A stretch of 64,000 nt of DNA, taken from positions 1-64,000 of the forward strand of contig CAVTFT010000009.1 of the NCBI GenBank assembly GCA_963734085.1. Reading direction: 5' to 3'. The DNA is from CAIWHR01 sp963734085. GTDB lineage: Bacteria > Pseudomonadota > Gammaproteobacteria > Burkholderiales > Casimicrobiaceae. This document shows, in pieces, positions 34,585-44,434 of the stretch (position 1 is the first letter of the stretch; every line of letters starts with the position of its first letter). The notes below the pieces were generated by a model. That model searched no databases and was not told the origin of the DNA. It saw only the letters and a list, made by a program, of their open reading frames with translations. A program made the position numbers and the translations under genes.

Positions 34585-34697
34585 AACCGTTGGTCGTGGG
34601 TTCGATTCCTACTGCCGGCACCAGTGATTACAAGGGATTAGCGACCTCTGCCAATCCCTTTTCCTTCCCAACGCAGCCAGATCGTAACCGCCGAGCA
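34585..34697 (+). repeat. Attachment-site direct repeat, second copy, with integrase 3' remnant
   Basis: Bases 34585-34623 match window bases 1-39 with one change (tRNA T-arm to CCA). Upstream bases extend the tRNA likeness through an anticodon loop TTTGTAA. Beyond the CCA the minus strand encodes a diverged version of the integrase C-terminus (AARRLRSG versus AARWLRFG). This marks the right end of the island or the scar of a second element. Confidence 0.78.
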
Positions 34698-34707
34698 GCC
34701 CGTTCGC

Positions 34708-34735
34708 TGGACAATTATATCTATATGGGTATAAT
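34708..34735 (+). promoter_or_regulatory. Promoter of second toxin-antitoxin pair
   Basis: TGGACA (34708-34713) and a perfect TATAAT (34730-34735) are separated by 16 nt. ATTATA (34714-34719) and TATAAT form inverted half-sites, a likely operator. The site lies inside the island-end repeat region and starts 6 nt before the first possible ATG at 34741. Confidence 0.75.
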
Positions 34736-34783
34736 ACGCCATGACGAAGGAATCCCCTCCTGAGCCCAAGCCGCTGGTATGGC

Positions 34784-35116
34784 TTGCCAGCACAAAAGAA
34801 GGATTTGATGGCGTTGCCGGAGGAAGTGATCGATACGTTCGGTTATGCCCTGCACCTCGCTCAGACCGGCAGGAAGCACGAACAGGCCAAGCCACTCCAC
34901 GGCTTTGCGTCCGCGGGCGTCCTGGAGATCGTCGAAGACTGGCGTGGAAACGCGTACCGCGCTGTCTATACCGTGCGCTTCGTTGCTGCGGTGTACGTGC
35001 TGCACGTGTTTCAGAAGAAGGCGAAGAGTGGAATCGCCACACCCAAACAGGATATGGAATTGATCAGAGAGCGACTGAAGACGGCCGAGCAGGTCGTGAA
35101 GGAGTTATCAAGATGA
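34784..35116 (+). CDS. HigB-like toxin, copy 2, N-terminus displaced by a frameshift
   Basis: A 110-residue Gp49-like toxin paralogous to the copy at 33.7 kb (EVIDTFGYALHLAQTG, ASAGVLEIVED, AYRAVYTVRFVAAVYVLHVF). The expected start MTKE...KPLVWLAS is encoded from ATG 34741 in another frame. One extra A in the AAAA run near 34795 separates it from KKDLMALP. The protein may start at TTG 34784 or ATG 34808, losing the conserved N-terminal strand. The gene may therefore be inactive, or the sequence may contain an error. Confidence 0.78.
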   Translation: MPAQKKDLMALPEEVIDTFGYALHLAQTGRKHEQAKPLHGFASAGVLEIVEDWRGNAYRAVYTVRFVAAVYVLHVFQKKAKSGIATPKQDMELIRERLKTAEQVVKELSR

Positions 35117-35454
35117 GCAAGCGTAAGGTGCAAGGTATTGACGTAGAGATTGGGACCGGCAACGTCTACGCCGATCTCGGTTACGCCGATGCCGACGAGA
35201 TGCTGATCAAAGCCCAGCTCGTGGCCAAGATTGCGGAGATCATCAAACGGAAGGGCCTCACCCAGACCCAAGCCGCCGAATTGCTGGGGATGCCGCAGCC
35301 TAAGCTTTCCAACCTGCTGCGCGGCCGGTTCCGCGGTTTTTCCGAGCGCCGCTTGATGGACTGTCTCACGAAGCTCGGACGCGACGTACAGATCGTCGTG
35401 AAAGCGACACCCCGTTCCCGGAAGGACGGCCGCTTGTCGATCGTTTTCACCTGA
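35113..35454 (+). CDS. HigA-like XRE-family antitoxin, copy 2
   Basis: A 113-residue paralog of the first antitoxin. It has TGNVYADLGYADADEML and the helix-turn-helix KGLTQTQAAELLGMPQPKLSNLLRG (about 53-77). It overlaps the toxin stop by 4 nt (ATGA). It is intact, so a cell with an impaired second toxin would keep a working antitoxin. Cross-neutralisation of the first toxin is possible but not shown. Confidence 0.88.
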   Translation: MSKRKVQGIDVEIGTGNVYADLGYADADEMLIKAQLVAKIAEIIKRKGLTQTQAAELLGMPQPKLSNLLRGRFRGFSERRLMDCLTKLGRDVQIVVKATPRSRKDGRLSIVFT

Positions 35455-35491
35455 CCAGCTCGACAAGGACGCAGTCCCGGAAAGGACAGCA

Positions 35492-35604
35492 TAGCCATTT
35501 CGTAACTTGCTTTGCCTGCGTACGGTTCGTTCTAGGCTGTGTACGGCTGCTCTTGATACTTGGCTGAACCGTTGGTCGCGAATTCGATTCCTATGCCAGC
35601 ACCA
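35492..35604 (+). repeat. Third, decayed spacer plus tRNA 3'-end copy
   Basis: Bases 35492-35565 repeat the spacer seen at 34457-34530. Bases 35567-35604 match the tRNA end at 1-39 with several changes and one deletion (ATGCCAGCACCA in place of ATTGCCGGCACCA). It borders the chromosome-like region on the right. Confidence 0.7.
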
Positions 35605-35619
35605 ACGATTCAACGGCTT

Positions 35620-36381
35620 ATGGCACTTCAACTGCCATTTTTTTCGATCCTTTTTGCAGCTGCCGTTGCCAAGGCGGCAACCGATGCAGCAGAGCCTCGC
35701 CAGGTCGCGAAGGTCGCGCGGGCCGAAGTTCAAATCGCGCTTTGTGCACCGCCCGATCGGATCGTGAGGGCGCTTGATCTGCGGTCGAGTGGCGCTCCGC
35801 TGACGGTCTGGCAATTCGACGACTCCGCGCTCACCCTCTTTGCGCGCGGGCTGCGCCTTCGGCTTCGCGTGACGGAAGACGGTCGTTCCGAACTCACGCT
35901 GAAGGTGGCTGATCAAGACTGCTCACAGCTCGACCCGACGTCCGTGCCGCCCGGCGAGGGCAAGTGCGAATACGATGTATACGGCAAGAGTTCGGCGGCC
36001 GCCGTGTCGCTCACGCATCGCCTGAGCGCAAAGCGCACCAACGACCTGGTGTCCGGTCGCCTGGCGCTGGCGGAGGTGCTGAGTCCGGCGCAGTCAAGAT
36101 ACTTGCGCGAAGTCGTCAAGATCTGGCCATTGCCGCAGGCACTTCGCGGGCTCGGTCCGATGCAGGTCCAGACATACCGAACCAAGGAAAAGCTCTACGA
36201 CATCGATATGTCGCAACTTCCGGATGGCGAAAAATATGCCGAGATCTCGCGCAAGGTGCCGCTTCCGCACGCAACTCGGACAATGGCAGTCATGGAAGCG
36301 GACCTCGCGCGAGCCGGCGTCGAAATGTGCGCTGATCAGTCGTCGCAAGCCGGCAACAAGCTGCGATCCCTGTTGCGCTAG
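35620..36381 (+). CDS. Exported CYTH-like protein
   Basis: A 253-residue protein. It has a signal peptide (MALQLPFFSILFAAAVAKA) and a domain with CYTH-like features. These are a VEIxL-type strand (AEVQIAL), WQFDDSALTLFARGLRLRLR, SELTLKV and KCEYD, resembling the charged tunnel strands of CYTH phosphatases and cyclases. CYTH proteins act on triphosphates, and an exported version is unusual. An in-frame ATG at 35593 lies within the decayed tRNA repeat, so the 5' end may have been altered by integration. The CYTH assignment is tentative. Confidence 0.6.
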   Translation: MALQLPFFSILFAAAVAKAATDAAEPRQVAKVARAEVQIALCAPPDRIVRALDLRSSGAPLTVWQFDDSALTLFARGLRLRLRVTEDGRSELTLKVADQDCSQLDPTSVPPGEGKCEYDVYGKSSAAAVSLTHRLSAKRTNDLVSGRLALAEVLSPAQSRYLREVVKIWPLPQALRGLGPMQVQTYRTKEKLYDIDMSQLPDGEKYAEISRKVPLPHATRTMAVMEADLARAGVEMCADQSSQAGNKLRSLLR

Positions 36382-36540
36382 CTGTCACCGAGCGGTCGTC
36401 CTCGCCCGTACGCGCCGGCACTCGACTTTCGTAATATCGAGTTGCGATGCGTACGTAACGCGGGCAAAGGTGCGTAATGGCGACGTCCGATCCAACTCTT
36501 CCATTGCAACGTTCGGGCGGCGCGCGCCGCGGCGCTCGTC

Positions 36541-36894
36541 ATGACGCTGATGGCGATCGGCGAAGCGGTGGTCGGCGTGGCCATCGTCGCGCTGCCGCGG
36601 GAGGTGGCGCTCCTTCTCGTCGACGCAGTCCTCGATGCGCGCGGGCAAATCGTCGCGCGCATGCTGGGCGTGGCCGTCCTGGCGCTCGGCATCACGTGGT
36701 GGATGGCCCGCGGCAATGCGCATCGGTGGTCGCGGTATTCGGCGGGATTCATCGTCTACAACGTCGGCGTCGGCGCGCTCTTCGGCTGGGCCGCTCTCGG
36801 GGCGCGCCAGCCCGCGCTGCCCTTGATCGTGTGCGTCGTGCACCTGACGGCCGGGGTGGTCTTCGGGGGGCTCGTCCGGCGCGATCGGTCGTGA
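36541..36894 (+). CDS. Small four-helix integral membrane protein
   Basis: A 117-residue hydrophobic protein with about four membrane helices (MTLMAIGEAVVGVAIVALP, MLGVAVLALGITWWMA, YSAGFIVYNVGVGALFGW, LIVCVVHLTAGVVFGGLV). No family is recognised with confidence. It precedes the DUF3604 gene by 200 bp and may be separately transcribed. Confidence 0.6.
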   Translation: MTLMAIGEAVVGVAIVALPREVALLLVDAVLDARGQIVARMLGVAVLALGITWWMARGNAHRWSRYSAGFIVYNVGVGALFGWAALGARQPALPLIVCVVHLTAGVVFGGLVRRDRS

Positions 36895-37094
36895 TGGGAA
36901 ACGATGCGATGACGGAAGCGATCCTGTGGGCGCCGGAGTCCCGCGCTCACGGGCTGCCTGACTATAGTTTTTCCCCGAATTATTATGCACCGACGTGTGC
37001 TCCTTGATGCCGGTCAACGGCGCACACGGCGACTCGATTGTCGTAGAATCGACCGCTGTGTCCGCAGCGCGCGGCGATTCCGAGGGAGATCGTG

Positions 37095-39506
37095 ATGCAA
37101 TCGAAGCGGGTGTGGTTCGTGACGTCGCCGGTGGGCGTCGCGGTCGCCGCAATGGCGACGGTGGCCGTGCTGGGTTACTTCGCAACTTCCGGCGCGCAGG
37201 ACAAGCCCGCCAACAAGACGGTCGTGGCTCAGGCGCCCGCACCTGCTGCACAGGCGCCGGCGCCGAACCCCGAGCGCAACGCCTACTTCGGTGAGACGCA
37301 CGTCCACACGAGCTGGTCGCTCGACGCATTCAGCCTCGGGAACGTCATGACGACGCCGGGCGACGCCTACAAATACTTCAAGGGCCAGCCGATCAAGCAT
37401 CCGCTCGGCTATGACGTCAAGATCGACACGCCACTCGACTGGGCTGGCGTCACCGATCACTCGGAGTACGCGGGCGTCGTGCAACTCGCGAACGACCCGG
37501 CTTCTCCGGTGAGCAAGCTCCCCGCCGCCCAGCCGCTGATCCTGAAGGCGAGGACGAAGGAGGACATGGAGAAGCTTGCCCTGTACATCATCAACACGCT
37601 GGGCGGCGGCCCCCCCGTCAAGGCGCTGATGTCCCCCGAGATCACCGGCGGTGTCTGGAAGAAGGTCATCGAGATGGCAGACGGGGCCAACGAGCCCGGG
37701 AAGTTCACGGCGTTCTGCTCCTATGAGTGGACCTCGATGCCGAACAACATGAACCTCCACCGCAACATCTTTTTCAAGGAGTGCAGAAAGATGCCGCCAC
37801 AGCCGTTCAGTGCGCTGGATTCGCCGCATCCGGTGGACCTCTGGAACTGGATGGATGGCCAGCGCAAGGCCGGCAACGAGCTCCTCGCCATCTCGCACAA
37901 CGCCAACCTCTCCGACGGGCGCATGTATCCGATCGAGGTCGACACCAAGGGCCGGCCGATCGATGCCGCCTACGCCGCTTCGCGCGATCGCAACGAAAAG
38001 CTGATCGAGATCCACCAGCTCAAGGGAACCTCGGAAACGCATCCGTTGCTTTCGCCCAACGACGAGTTCGCGAGCTTCGAGCTGATGTCGGTGCTGCTGG
38101 GCAATCCGCCGGGACGCATTCCGCACATCGTCGGCAGCTATGCCCGCCAGGCGCTCAAGGACGGGCTCGCCATGCAGGGCGCGAAAGGCTTCAACCCGTA
38201 CAAGTTCGGATTCGGGGCCGCGTCCGACTCGCACAACACCGCGGTACCGTACCGCCAGGACAACATGTTCGGCGGTCACTCGTTTCTGGACGGAACGCCC
38301 GAGGCGCGCATGTCCGGCAATCTGGTCGGCGGGATGTTCGACGCGCGCATCGAAAGCACTTCCGGGTTGACTGGCGTGTGGGCCGAGGAGAACACGCGCG
38401 CGTCGCTTTTCGAGGGCATACAGCGCAAGGAGACCTTTGGCGTCAGCGGTCCGCACATCAAGGTTCGCCTGTTCGGCGGCTGGGAATACACCGCCGACAT
38501 GCTCGCCGCCGGCGACTGGGTCAAGACCGGCTACGCACGAGGCGTTCCGATGGGAGGCGATTTGCCCCCGGCCAAGGCGAAGGCGCCGACGTTCATCGTG
38601 TGGGCGGTGAAGGATCCGACCTCCGGCAATCTCGATCGCATCCAGATCGTCAAGGGCTGGGCAAAGAACGGACAGAGCTTCGAGAAGATCTTCGACGTCG
38701 TCTGGGCCGGCGAGCGCAAGCCCGACAAGCAGACCGGAGTCGTGCCGCCGATCGGGAGCACGGTCGACGTCGAGAACGCGACGTACACGAACACGATCGG
38801 CGCGACGGAGCTCAAGACGGTGTGGACCGATCCGGAATTCGATCCGGGCGTGCACGCGTTCTACTACGCGCGCGTGCTGGAGATCCCGACGCCGCGCTGG
38901 ACGACGATCCAGGCGAAGCAGCTCAAGATCGCGCCGCCCGACATGGTTGCGGCCACGCTCCAGGAGCGCGCGTGGAGCTCGCCCATCTGGTACACGCCGG
39001 GCGCCGACGCGAGCAAGAGCGCGAAGCCGGGCGTCACCGTCGCGGATCTGAAGAAGCAGGGCGCCGTTGCGCTCAACGGGGCCCAGCTGAAGGCGCTGAT
39101 CGTCGAGAAGTCGACCTGGCTGCAGAACGACGTCACCGGCGACAAGTACATGATCATCTATGGCGCCTTGGGCAAGGGGGCGGCCGCCAAGCCGCTCACG
39201 TCCGCGGAAAAGGAGTTCTTCACTCAGCGCTTCCCGGTCGACCAGGGTCAGCTCCAGCTGCGGTACGTGGGGAAGAAGATGGCGCTCCCCGGGCTGGCCG
39301 GCAATGCGAACGAGGCGAGCGAGCTCGGGCTCACCCGGGAATACTTCCTCAAGGACGGGAAGATCGTCACTGCGCTGGCCGGCACGCCGATCGAGATCAC
39401 CGTATTCAAGGTCGGCGACAAGTACGTGGGTGCGCGCAGCAACGAATTCGGTTACGCCAACTACGAGATCATTCAGGCGCAGAGGGAAGTGAGCCCGCTG
39501 CGGTGA
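37095..39506 (+). CDS. DUF3604 domain protein, exported
   Basis: An 803-residue protein with an N-terminal membrane/signal segment (about 6-36) and an Ala/Pro linker. The DUF3604 domain follows, beginning NAYFGETHVHTSWSLDAF. Its HVHTSWS and VTDHSEYAG motifs resemble the metal-binding histidines of PHP-type phosphoesterases, so a periplasmic metal-dependent hydrolase is likely. The substrate is unknown. GGGAGAT precedes ATG 37095. It heads a cluster with a HEAT-like protein, a PPIC-type protein and three HupE/UreJ-like membrane proteins. Confidence 0.88.
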   Translation: MQSKRVWFVTSPVGVAVAAMATVAVLGYFATSGAQDKPANKTVVAQAPAPAAQAPAPNPERNAYFGETHVHTSWSLDAFSLGNVMTTPGDAYKYFKGQPIKHPLGYDVKIDTPLDWAGVTDHSEYAGVVQLANDPASPVSKLPAAQPLILKARTKEDMEKLALYIINTLGGGPPVKALMSPEITGGVWKKVIEMADGANEPGKFTAFCSYEWTSMPNNMNLHRNIFFKECRKMPPQPFSALDSPHPVDLWNWMDGQRKAGNELLAISHNANLSDGRMYPIEVDTKGRPIDAAYAASRDRNEKLIEIHQLKGTSETHPLLSPNDEFASFELMSVLLGNPPGRIPHIVGSYARQALKDGLAMQGAKGFNPYKFGFGAASDSHNTAVPYRQDNMFGGHSFLDGTPEARMSGNLVGGMFDARIESTSGLTGVWAEENTRASLFEGIQRKETFGVSGPHIKVRLFGGWEYTADMLAAGDWVKTGYARGVPMGGDLPPAKAKAPTFIVWAVKDPTSGNLDRIQIVKGWAKNGQSFEKIFDVVWAGERKPDKQTGVVPPIGSTVDVENATYTNTIGATELKTVWTDPEFDPGVHAFYYARVLEIPTPRWTTIQAKQLKIAPPDMVAATLQERAWSSPIWYTPGADASKSAKPGVTVADLKKQGAVALNGAQLKALIVEKSTWLQNDVTGDKYMIIYGALGKGAAAKPLTSAEKEFFTQRFPVDQGQLQLRYVGKKMALPGLAGNANEASELGLTREYFLKDGKIVTALAGTPIEITVFKVGDKYVGARSNEFGYANYEIIQAQREVSPLR

Positions 39507-39513
39507 ACCGTAC

Positions 39514-40608
39514 ATGATTCGGTGGCTGTTCGCGGCGCTGTCGCTCTGCACGAGCATCGGTGCCGCCGCCTGTCCGCTCTGCCTCGGCGCCTACCAAACG
39601 TCGCAGGCGGACCAGCTCGTCGCGCTTTCGCACGCCGTTCTGGCCGTGGCTGCCGAACGGCACTATCGCGTCGTCGAGGTGATCAAGGGCGGGCGCCCGG
39701 CGGGCGGCAGCATCGATGCCTCAGCCGTGCAGCTCAAGGTCGCACCCGTCGGGCGCGGCAAGCCACTATTGCTGGTGCGCGACGACACGTGGCCGATGTG
39801 GGTGAGCGCCGGATCGATCGGCGCTGAGCACGCGCGCTGGCTCCGCGTGATCGCCGCGGGGAAGCGCTCCTCGACGATGACCGCCGATGAATGGCGCGAT
39901 CGCGTCGCGCTGATGGTCCCGTATCTGGAAAATCCGGAGCCGCTCGTCGCCGAGATCGCCTACGGCGAGCTCGCGGCCGCGCCGTATGCGGCGCTGCTCG
40001 CGTCCAGGTCGCGCATCGCCGCACCCGCGGTGCGACGGTGGCTCGACGACCCGGCGCTTGCCTCGCGGCAGTCGCTCTATCTGCTGCTCCTGGGAATCGC
40101 GGGCGATGCGAAGGATGCCGCAAGACTCGAGTCACGGCTCGATGCTGCGTGGCACGGCGGCGACACCGCCAATCTGGGCTCGTTGATCGCCGCTGACCTC
40201 CAGCTGCGGGGGCCGGCGCGGGTCGGGTGGGTCGACGAGCATTACCTCCGCGATCGCCAGCGCGCGACGCCGGAGATCGAGGCGGCGCTGCTTGCACTCA
40301 GCGTTCACGGCAATGCGGACGCGGTGGTCCCGCGCGAGAGGGTGATCCAGTCATACCGGCTGTTCATCAAGGAGCACAAGGAAATCGCGGGATTCGTCGC
40401 GCAGGACCTCGCGGCATGGACATACTGGGACGCGGTCCCGGAATATGTGGCGATCATGAAATCGGATCTTCGCCAGCAGTACCCTTCCCGGCTCGCCATC
40501 GTCGCGTACCTCCGGCAAAGCCCGGGCGCCAACACACTCGGGATCGCGTTGACGGAGTCCGCGACCGCGCCGCGCGCCGCGAGCGCGGTCCCGATGGCGC
40601 CGCAGTAA
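39514..40608 (+). CDS. Exported hypothetical protein with HEAT-like helical repeats
   Basis: A 364-residue protein with a signal peptide (MIRWLFAALSLCTSIGAAA) followed at once by CPLCLGAYQ, a C-x-x-C pair. The second half consists of helical segments resembling HEAT repeats (VAEIAYGELAAAPYAALLASR, LYLLLLGIAGDAKDAARL). It starts 7 bp after the DUF3604 gene, so the two are co-transcribed. No enzymatic motif was seen; the repeats suggest a scaffold. Confidence 0.72.
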   Translation: MIRWLFAALSLCTSIGAAACPLCLGAYQTSQADQLVALSHAVLAVAAERHYRVVEVIKGGRPAGGSIDASAVQLKVAPVGRGKPLLLVRDDTWPMWVSAGSIGAEHARWLRVIAAGKRSSTMTADEWRDRVALMVPYLENPEPLVAEIAYGELAAAPYAALLASRSRIAAPAVRRWLDDPALASRQSLYLLLLGIAGDAKDAARLESRLDAAWHGGDTANLGSLIAADLQLRGPARVGWVDEHYLRDRQRATPEIEAALLALSVHGNADAVVPRERVIQSYRLFIKEHKEIAGFVAQDLAAWTYWDAVPEYVAIMKSDLRQQYPSRLAIVAYLRQSPGANTLGIALTESATAPRAASAVPMAPQ

Positions 40609-40663
40609 CGTCGCGGATTCTCGGATTCCGCGCCGGCAACGCCGCGGATGCGCCAACACTTTC

Positions 40664-41583
40664 ATGAAGAACCTGCTGCGCGAACCGCTCGTCCATTTCC
40701 TGCTGATCGGTGCCGTTTTATTCGCCGTCTATGCATACGTCGACCGCGGGCGGGGCGGCGTCGAATCGTCGAAGCAGATCCAGCTCTCGCTCGACGACCT
40801 CGCGCAGCTCGCCGTGGTGTTCCAGGCGCAATGGCGGCGCGACCCGACACCTGAGGAATTCAATCACCTGGTCGAGACCCGGGTACAGGAGGAGGTGCTC
40901 TATCGCGAGGGCCTCGCGATGGGCCTCGACAGGGACGACACGATCGTCAAGCGCCGCATGGCGCAGAAGATGCAATTCCTCGCGGAGGACGTCGCCGCGG
41001 CGCGCGAGCCCTCGACCGCCGAGCTTTCAAGCTGGTACGAAAGGAACCGCGACAAGTTCCAGCAGCCGCCTCGTGTGAGCTTCCGTCACCTTTACTTTTC
41101 TCCCGATCGGCGCGGGGCGCGCGCCCGCGAGGATGCCGAAAACGCGCTCGCGAAGCTCGCCGGGCAGCCCGAGGATACGAAGCTCGCAGCCGCGCTCGCC
41201 GATCCTTTCATGTTCCAGGAGTATTACCGCGAGCGCGCGCCGGAATTTCTCGGCAAGGAGTTCGGGCCGCGCTTCGCGCTTGCAGTCCCGAAGCTTCTGC
41301 CCCGATCGTGGCAGGGCCCCGTCGAATCCGGCTTCGGCTGGCATCTCGTGTTCGTCGACACGCTCGTCCCCGGTCGCGTACCGCCGTTCGAGGAGATCGA
41401 AAGCGACGTGAAGACCACGTGGCTCGCCGAGCAGAAGGCCACGGCCTGGGAGAAGGCGTACAAGGACATGCGCGCAAAGTACACAGTGCTCGTGCCCGCG
41501 CCGCCGGACGCGCAGACGGCCGCGCGCGTCGCCGCGACGCCCCGCAGGAAGGAAATCCCGACGTCGTCCGGCGAAAGCGTGCA

Positions 41584-41587
<4 letters not shown>
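40664..41587 (+). CDS. PPIC-type peptidyl-prolyl isomerase-like protein, membrane-anchored
   Basis: A 307-residue protein with an N-terminal membrane helix (LVHFLLIGAVLFAVYAYV) and a helical SurA-like region with VQEEVLYREGLAMGL. A parvulin-like domain then runs from VSFRHLYFSP to VESGFGWHLVFVDTLVPGRVPPFEEIE. Such proteins help fold exported proteins. Its stop overlaps the next gene by 4 nt (ATGA). In this cluster it may serve the DUF3604 or HupE-like proteins. Confidence 0.85.
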
Positions 41588-42590
<1,003 letters not shown>

Positions 42591-42591
<1 letters not shown>

Positions 42592-43169
42592 TGCGTCGGG
42601 CTGCTGCGATAACGTTGCTGACGCTGGCATCTCCGGCGCTCGCGCACGTGCAGGCGGGCGAGGCGTCCGGATTTCTCACCGGATTCGCGCATCCCATTTC
42701 GGGTGTCGATCATGTGCTCGCCATGGTGGCCGTGGGCGTGTGGGGCGCGCAGCTCGGTGCCCCCGCGATCTGGCTTCTCCCCGTCACGTTTCCGCTCGTG
42801 ATGGCGTTTGGCGGATTCCTCGGCCTCGTCGGCGTTCCGCTGCCGGGCGTCGAAATCGGCATCGCGGCGTCCGCTGCCCTGCTCGGCGCGGCCGTGATGA
42901 CGGAGCGCCGGGTGCCGCTGTACGCGGCCGCGGCGCTCGTGGGATTGTTCGCAATCTTCCACGGTCACGCGCACGGCACCGAGTTGCCGCCTGGCCAAAG
43001 CGGACTGCTGTACAGCCTGGGATTCGTCATCGCGACGGGATGCCTGCACGCCATCGGCATCGCGATCGGCGCCATTCATCGCTGGCCCGCGGGCAAGATC
43101 GCACTGCGCGTTGCAGGCGGCGGCATCGGACTCGCCGGGCTTTTCTTCCTGTGGCGGGCGACGACATGA
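42591..43169 (+). CDS. HupE/UreJ-family metal permease-like protein
   Basis: A 192-residue protein with a signal-like first helix ending LAHVQAG and the classical HupE motif HPISGVDHVLAMVAVG (His-Pro-x-x-Gly-x-Asp-His). About six membrane helices and a further His-rich segment (IFHGHAHGTELP) are visible. This is the canonical HupE/UreJ layout, associated with Ni2+/Co2+ transport. Neither urease nor hydrogenase genes are in the window. It starts at the A of the preceding stop (TGATG). Confidence 0.9.
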
Positions 43170-43750
43170 AGGCGCGGCGCATCGCAACGGCAGCGGCATT
43201 CGTGCTTTGGCCCGCGGTCGCGCACGCGCACCTCATCACGACCGGCCTCGGCCCCGTTTACGACGGCATCACCCATTTCGTGTTGACGCCGGAGGATCTG
43301 CTTCCCGCGATCGCACTGGCGGTCTTGGCGGGTCTCAAAGGCGCGGCGCATGCGCGACGCGCGATCTTCGTTCTTCCGATCGCGTGGCTGCTTGCAGGGA
43401 TGGCCGGCATGTCGGTTCGCGTGGCCGTGCCCGATTCGCTCGCGTGGCTGCCATTGCTTGCGATGGGCGGCGTCGTCGCTGCCGATCCGCGTCTCTCGCC
43501 GCGTGCGACGACCGCGATCGCGGCCGTCCTCGGCGCAGTTCTGGGTTATGCGAACGGCTGCGCGATGGCGCAGGCCGGCGCGGGGATGCGCGGTATCGCC
43601 GGCATCGCCGCCGCGGTATTTGTTATCGCCACGCTTGCATCCGCCAGCGCCGCTGCGTGGCATGCGGGGTGGATGCGCATCGCCTGGCGGGTGGCCGGCA
43701 GCTGGATCGCCGCGGGTGGGTTGCTGCTGCTCGGGTGGTCGTTGCGCTAG
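43166..43750 (+). CDS. Third HupE-like membrane protein
   Basis: A 194-residue protein with a first helix ending AVAHAHLITTGLGP. It carries the motif VYDGITHFVLTPEDLLPA and about six membrane helices. The pattern is related to, but distinct from, the HupE motif (Y-D-G-x-x-H-x6-P-E-D-L). It overlaps the preceding gene by 4 nt. It may form a complex with the two other HupE-like proteins. The substrate is unknown. Confidence 0.78.
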   Translation: MKARRIATAAAFVLWPAVAHAHLITTGLGPVYDGITHFVLTPEDLLPAIALAVLAGLKGAAHARRAIFVLPIAWLLAGMAGMSVRVAVPDSLAWLPLLAMGGVVAADPRLSPRATTAIAAVLGAVLGYANGCAMAQAGAGMRGIAGIAAAVFVIATLASASAAAWHAGWMRIAWRVAGSWIAAGGLLLLGWSLR

Positions 43751-43774
43751 CTGCGCTGCGGTCTGTCTTCCCCC

Positions 43775-44380
43775 TCAAAGTCTCGTCGACCGATAGCTGC
43801 GCGCGCCGCGCCAATAGTAGAGCAGCGCAAGGCCGCCGATCATGCCACCCAGATGGGCGAAGTGGGCGACGCCTTCCTGCGTACCGGTCACACCGAGATA
43901 GAGCTCCAGGGCCGCGTAGACGAGCACGAACACCCGCGCCGGCATGGGTATCGGCGGAAACAACAACATCACGCGGCTGTGCGGGAAGTACATCGCGTAC
44001 GCCAGCAACAGGCCGAAGACGCCGCCCGAAGCGCCGATGGTCGGATAGAAGGCGCCCGTCAGGCCGGCGAAGACGAGCTGCGTGACGGCGGCGGAAACGA
44101 CGCACACGAGGTAATACGTCAGGTAGCGCCGGGCGCCGAATACGCGTTCGATCGCACCGCCGAACATGTACAGCGCGAACATGTTGAATGCGAGGTGCAG
44201 CACGCTGCCATGGAGGAAGCCGTAGGTCACGAGCTGCCAGAGGCCGAAGCTCACATCGGTCCCGGCGGGGGCGCCGCCCAGCGGCCACAACGCGAGCCGA
44301 TACAGCAGTCCGGGTGCGACGGACTGCAGGAAGAACATCGCCACGTTGGCGGCGATCAGGGCCGTGGTTACCGGAAGCAT
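43775..44380 (-). CDS. Rhomboid-family intramembrane serine protease
   Basis: A 201-residue protein with six membrane helices and the rhomboid catalytic serine motif GASGGVFG, the catalytic histidine in VAHFAHLGGMIGG, and the helix-2 H-x3-N motif in HLAFNMFALYMFG. It cleaves membrane proteins inside the bilayer; the substrate is unknown. It is convergent with the HupE-like operon (24-bp gap) and downstream of the sulfotransferase gene on the same strand. Confidence 0.93.
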   Translation of the reverse strand: MLPVTTALIAANVAMFFLQSVAPGLLYRLALWPLGGAPAGTDVSFGLWQLVTYGFLHGSVLHLAFNMFALYMFGGAIERVFGARRYLTYYLVCVVSAAVTQLVFAGLTGAFYPTIGASGGVFGLLLAYAMYFPHSRVMLLFPPIPMPARVFVLVYAALELYLGVTGTQEGVAHFAHLGGMIGGLALLYYWRGARSYRSTRL

Positions 44381-44434
44381 GTGCAGGAGATTGGGGCGTC
44401 TCCGGCGATACCCAAGGGGGTTCGTCCTGCCCGC

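Noticed and set aside
37014..39557. Very long open frame antisense to the DUF3604 gene
   Set aside because: It exactly mirrors a well-supported gene in GC-rich DNA, is Arg/Asp/Leu/Val/His-biased and shows no domain; it is an antisense shadow.
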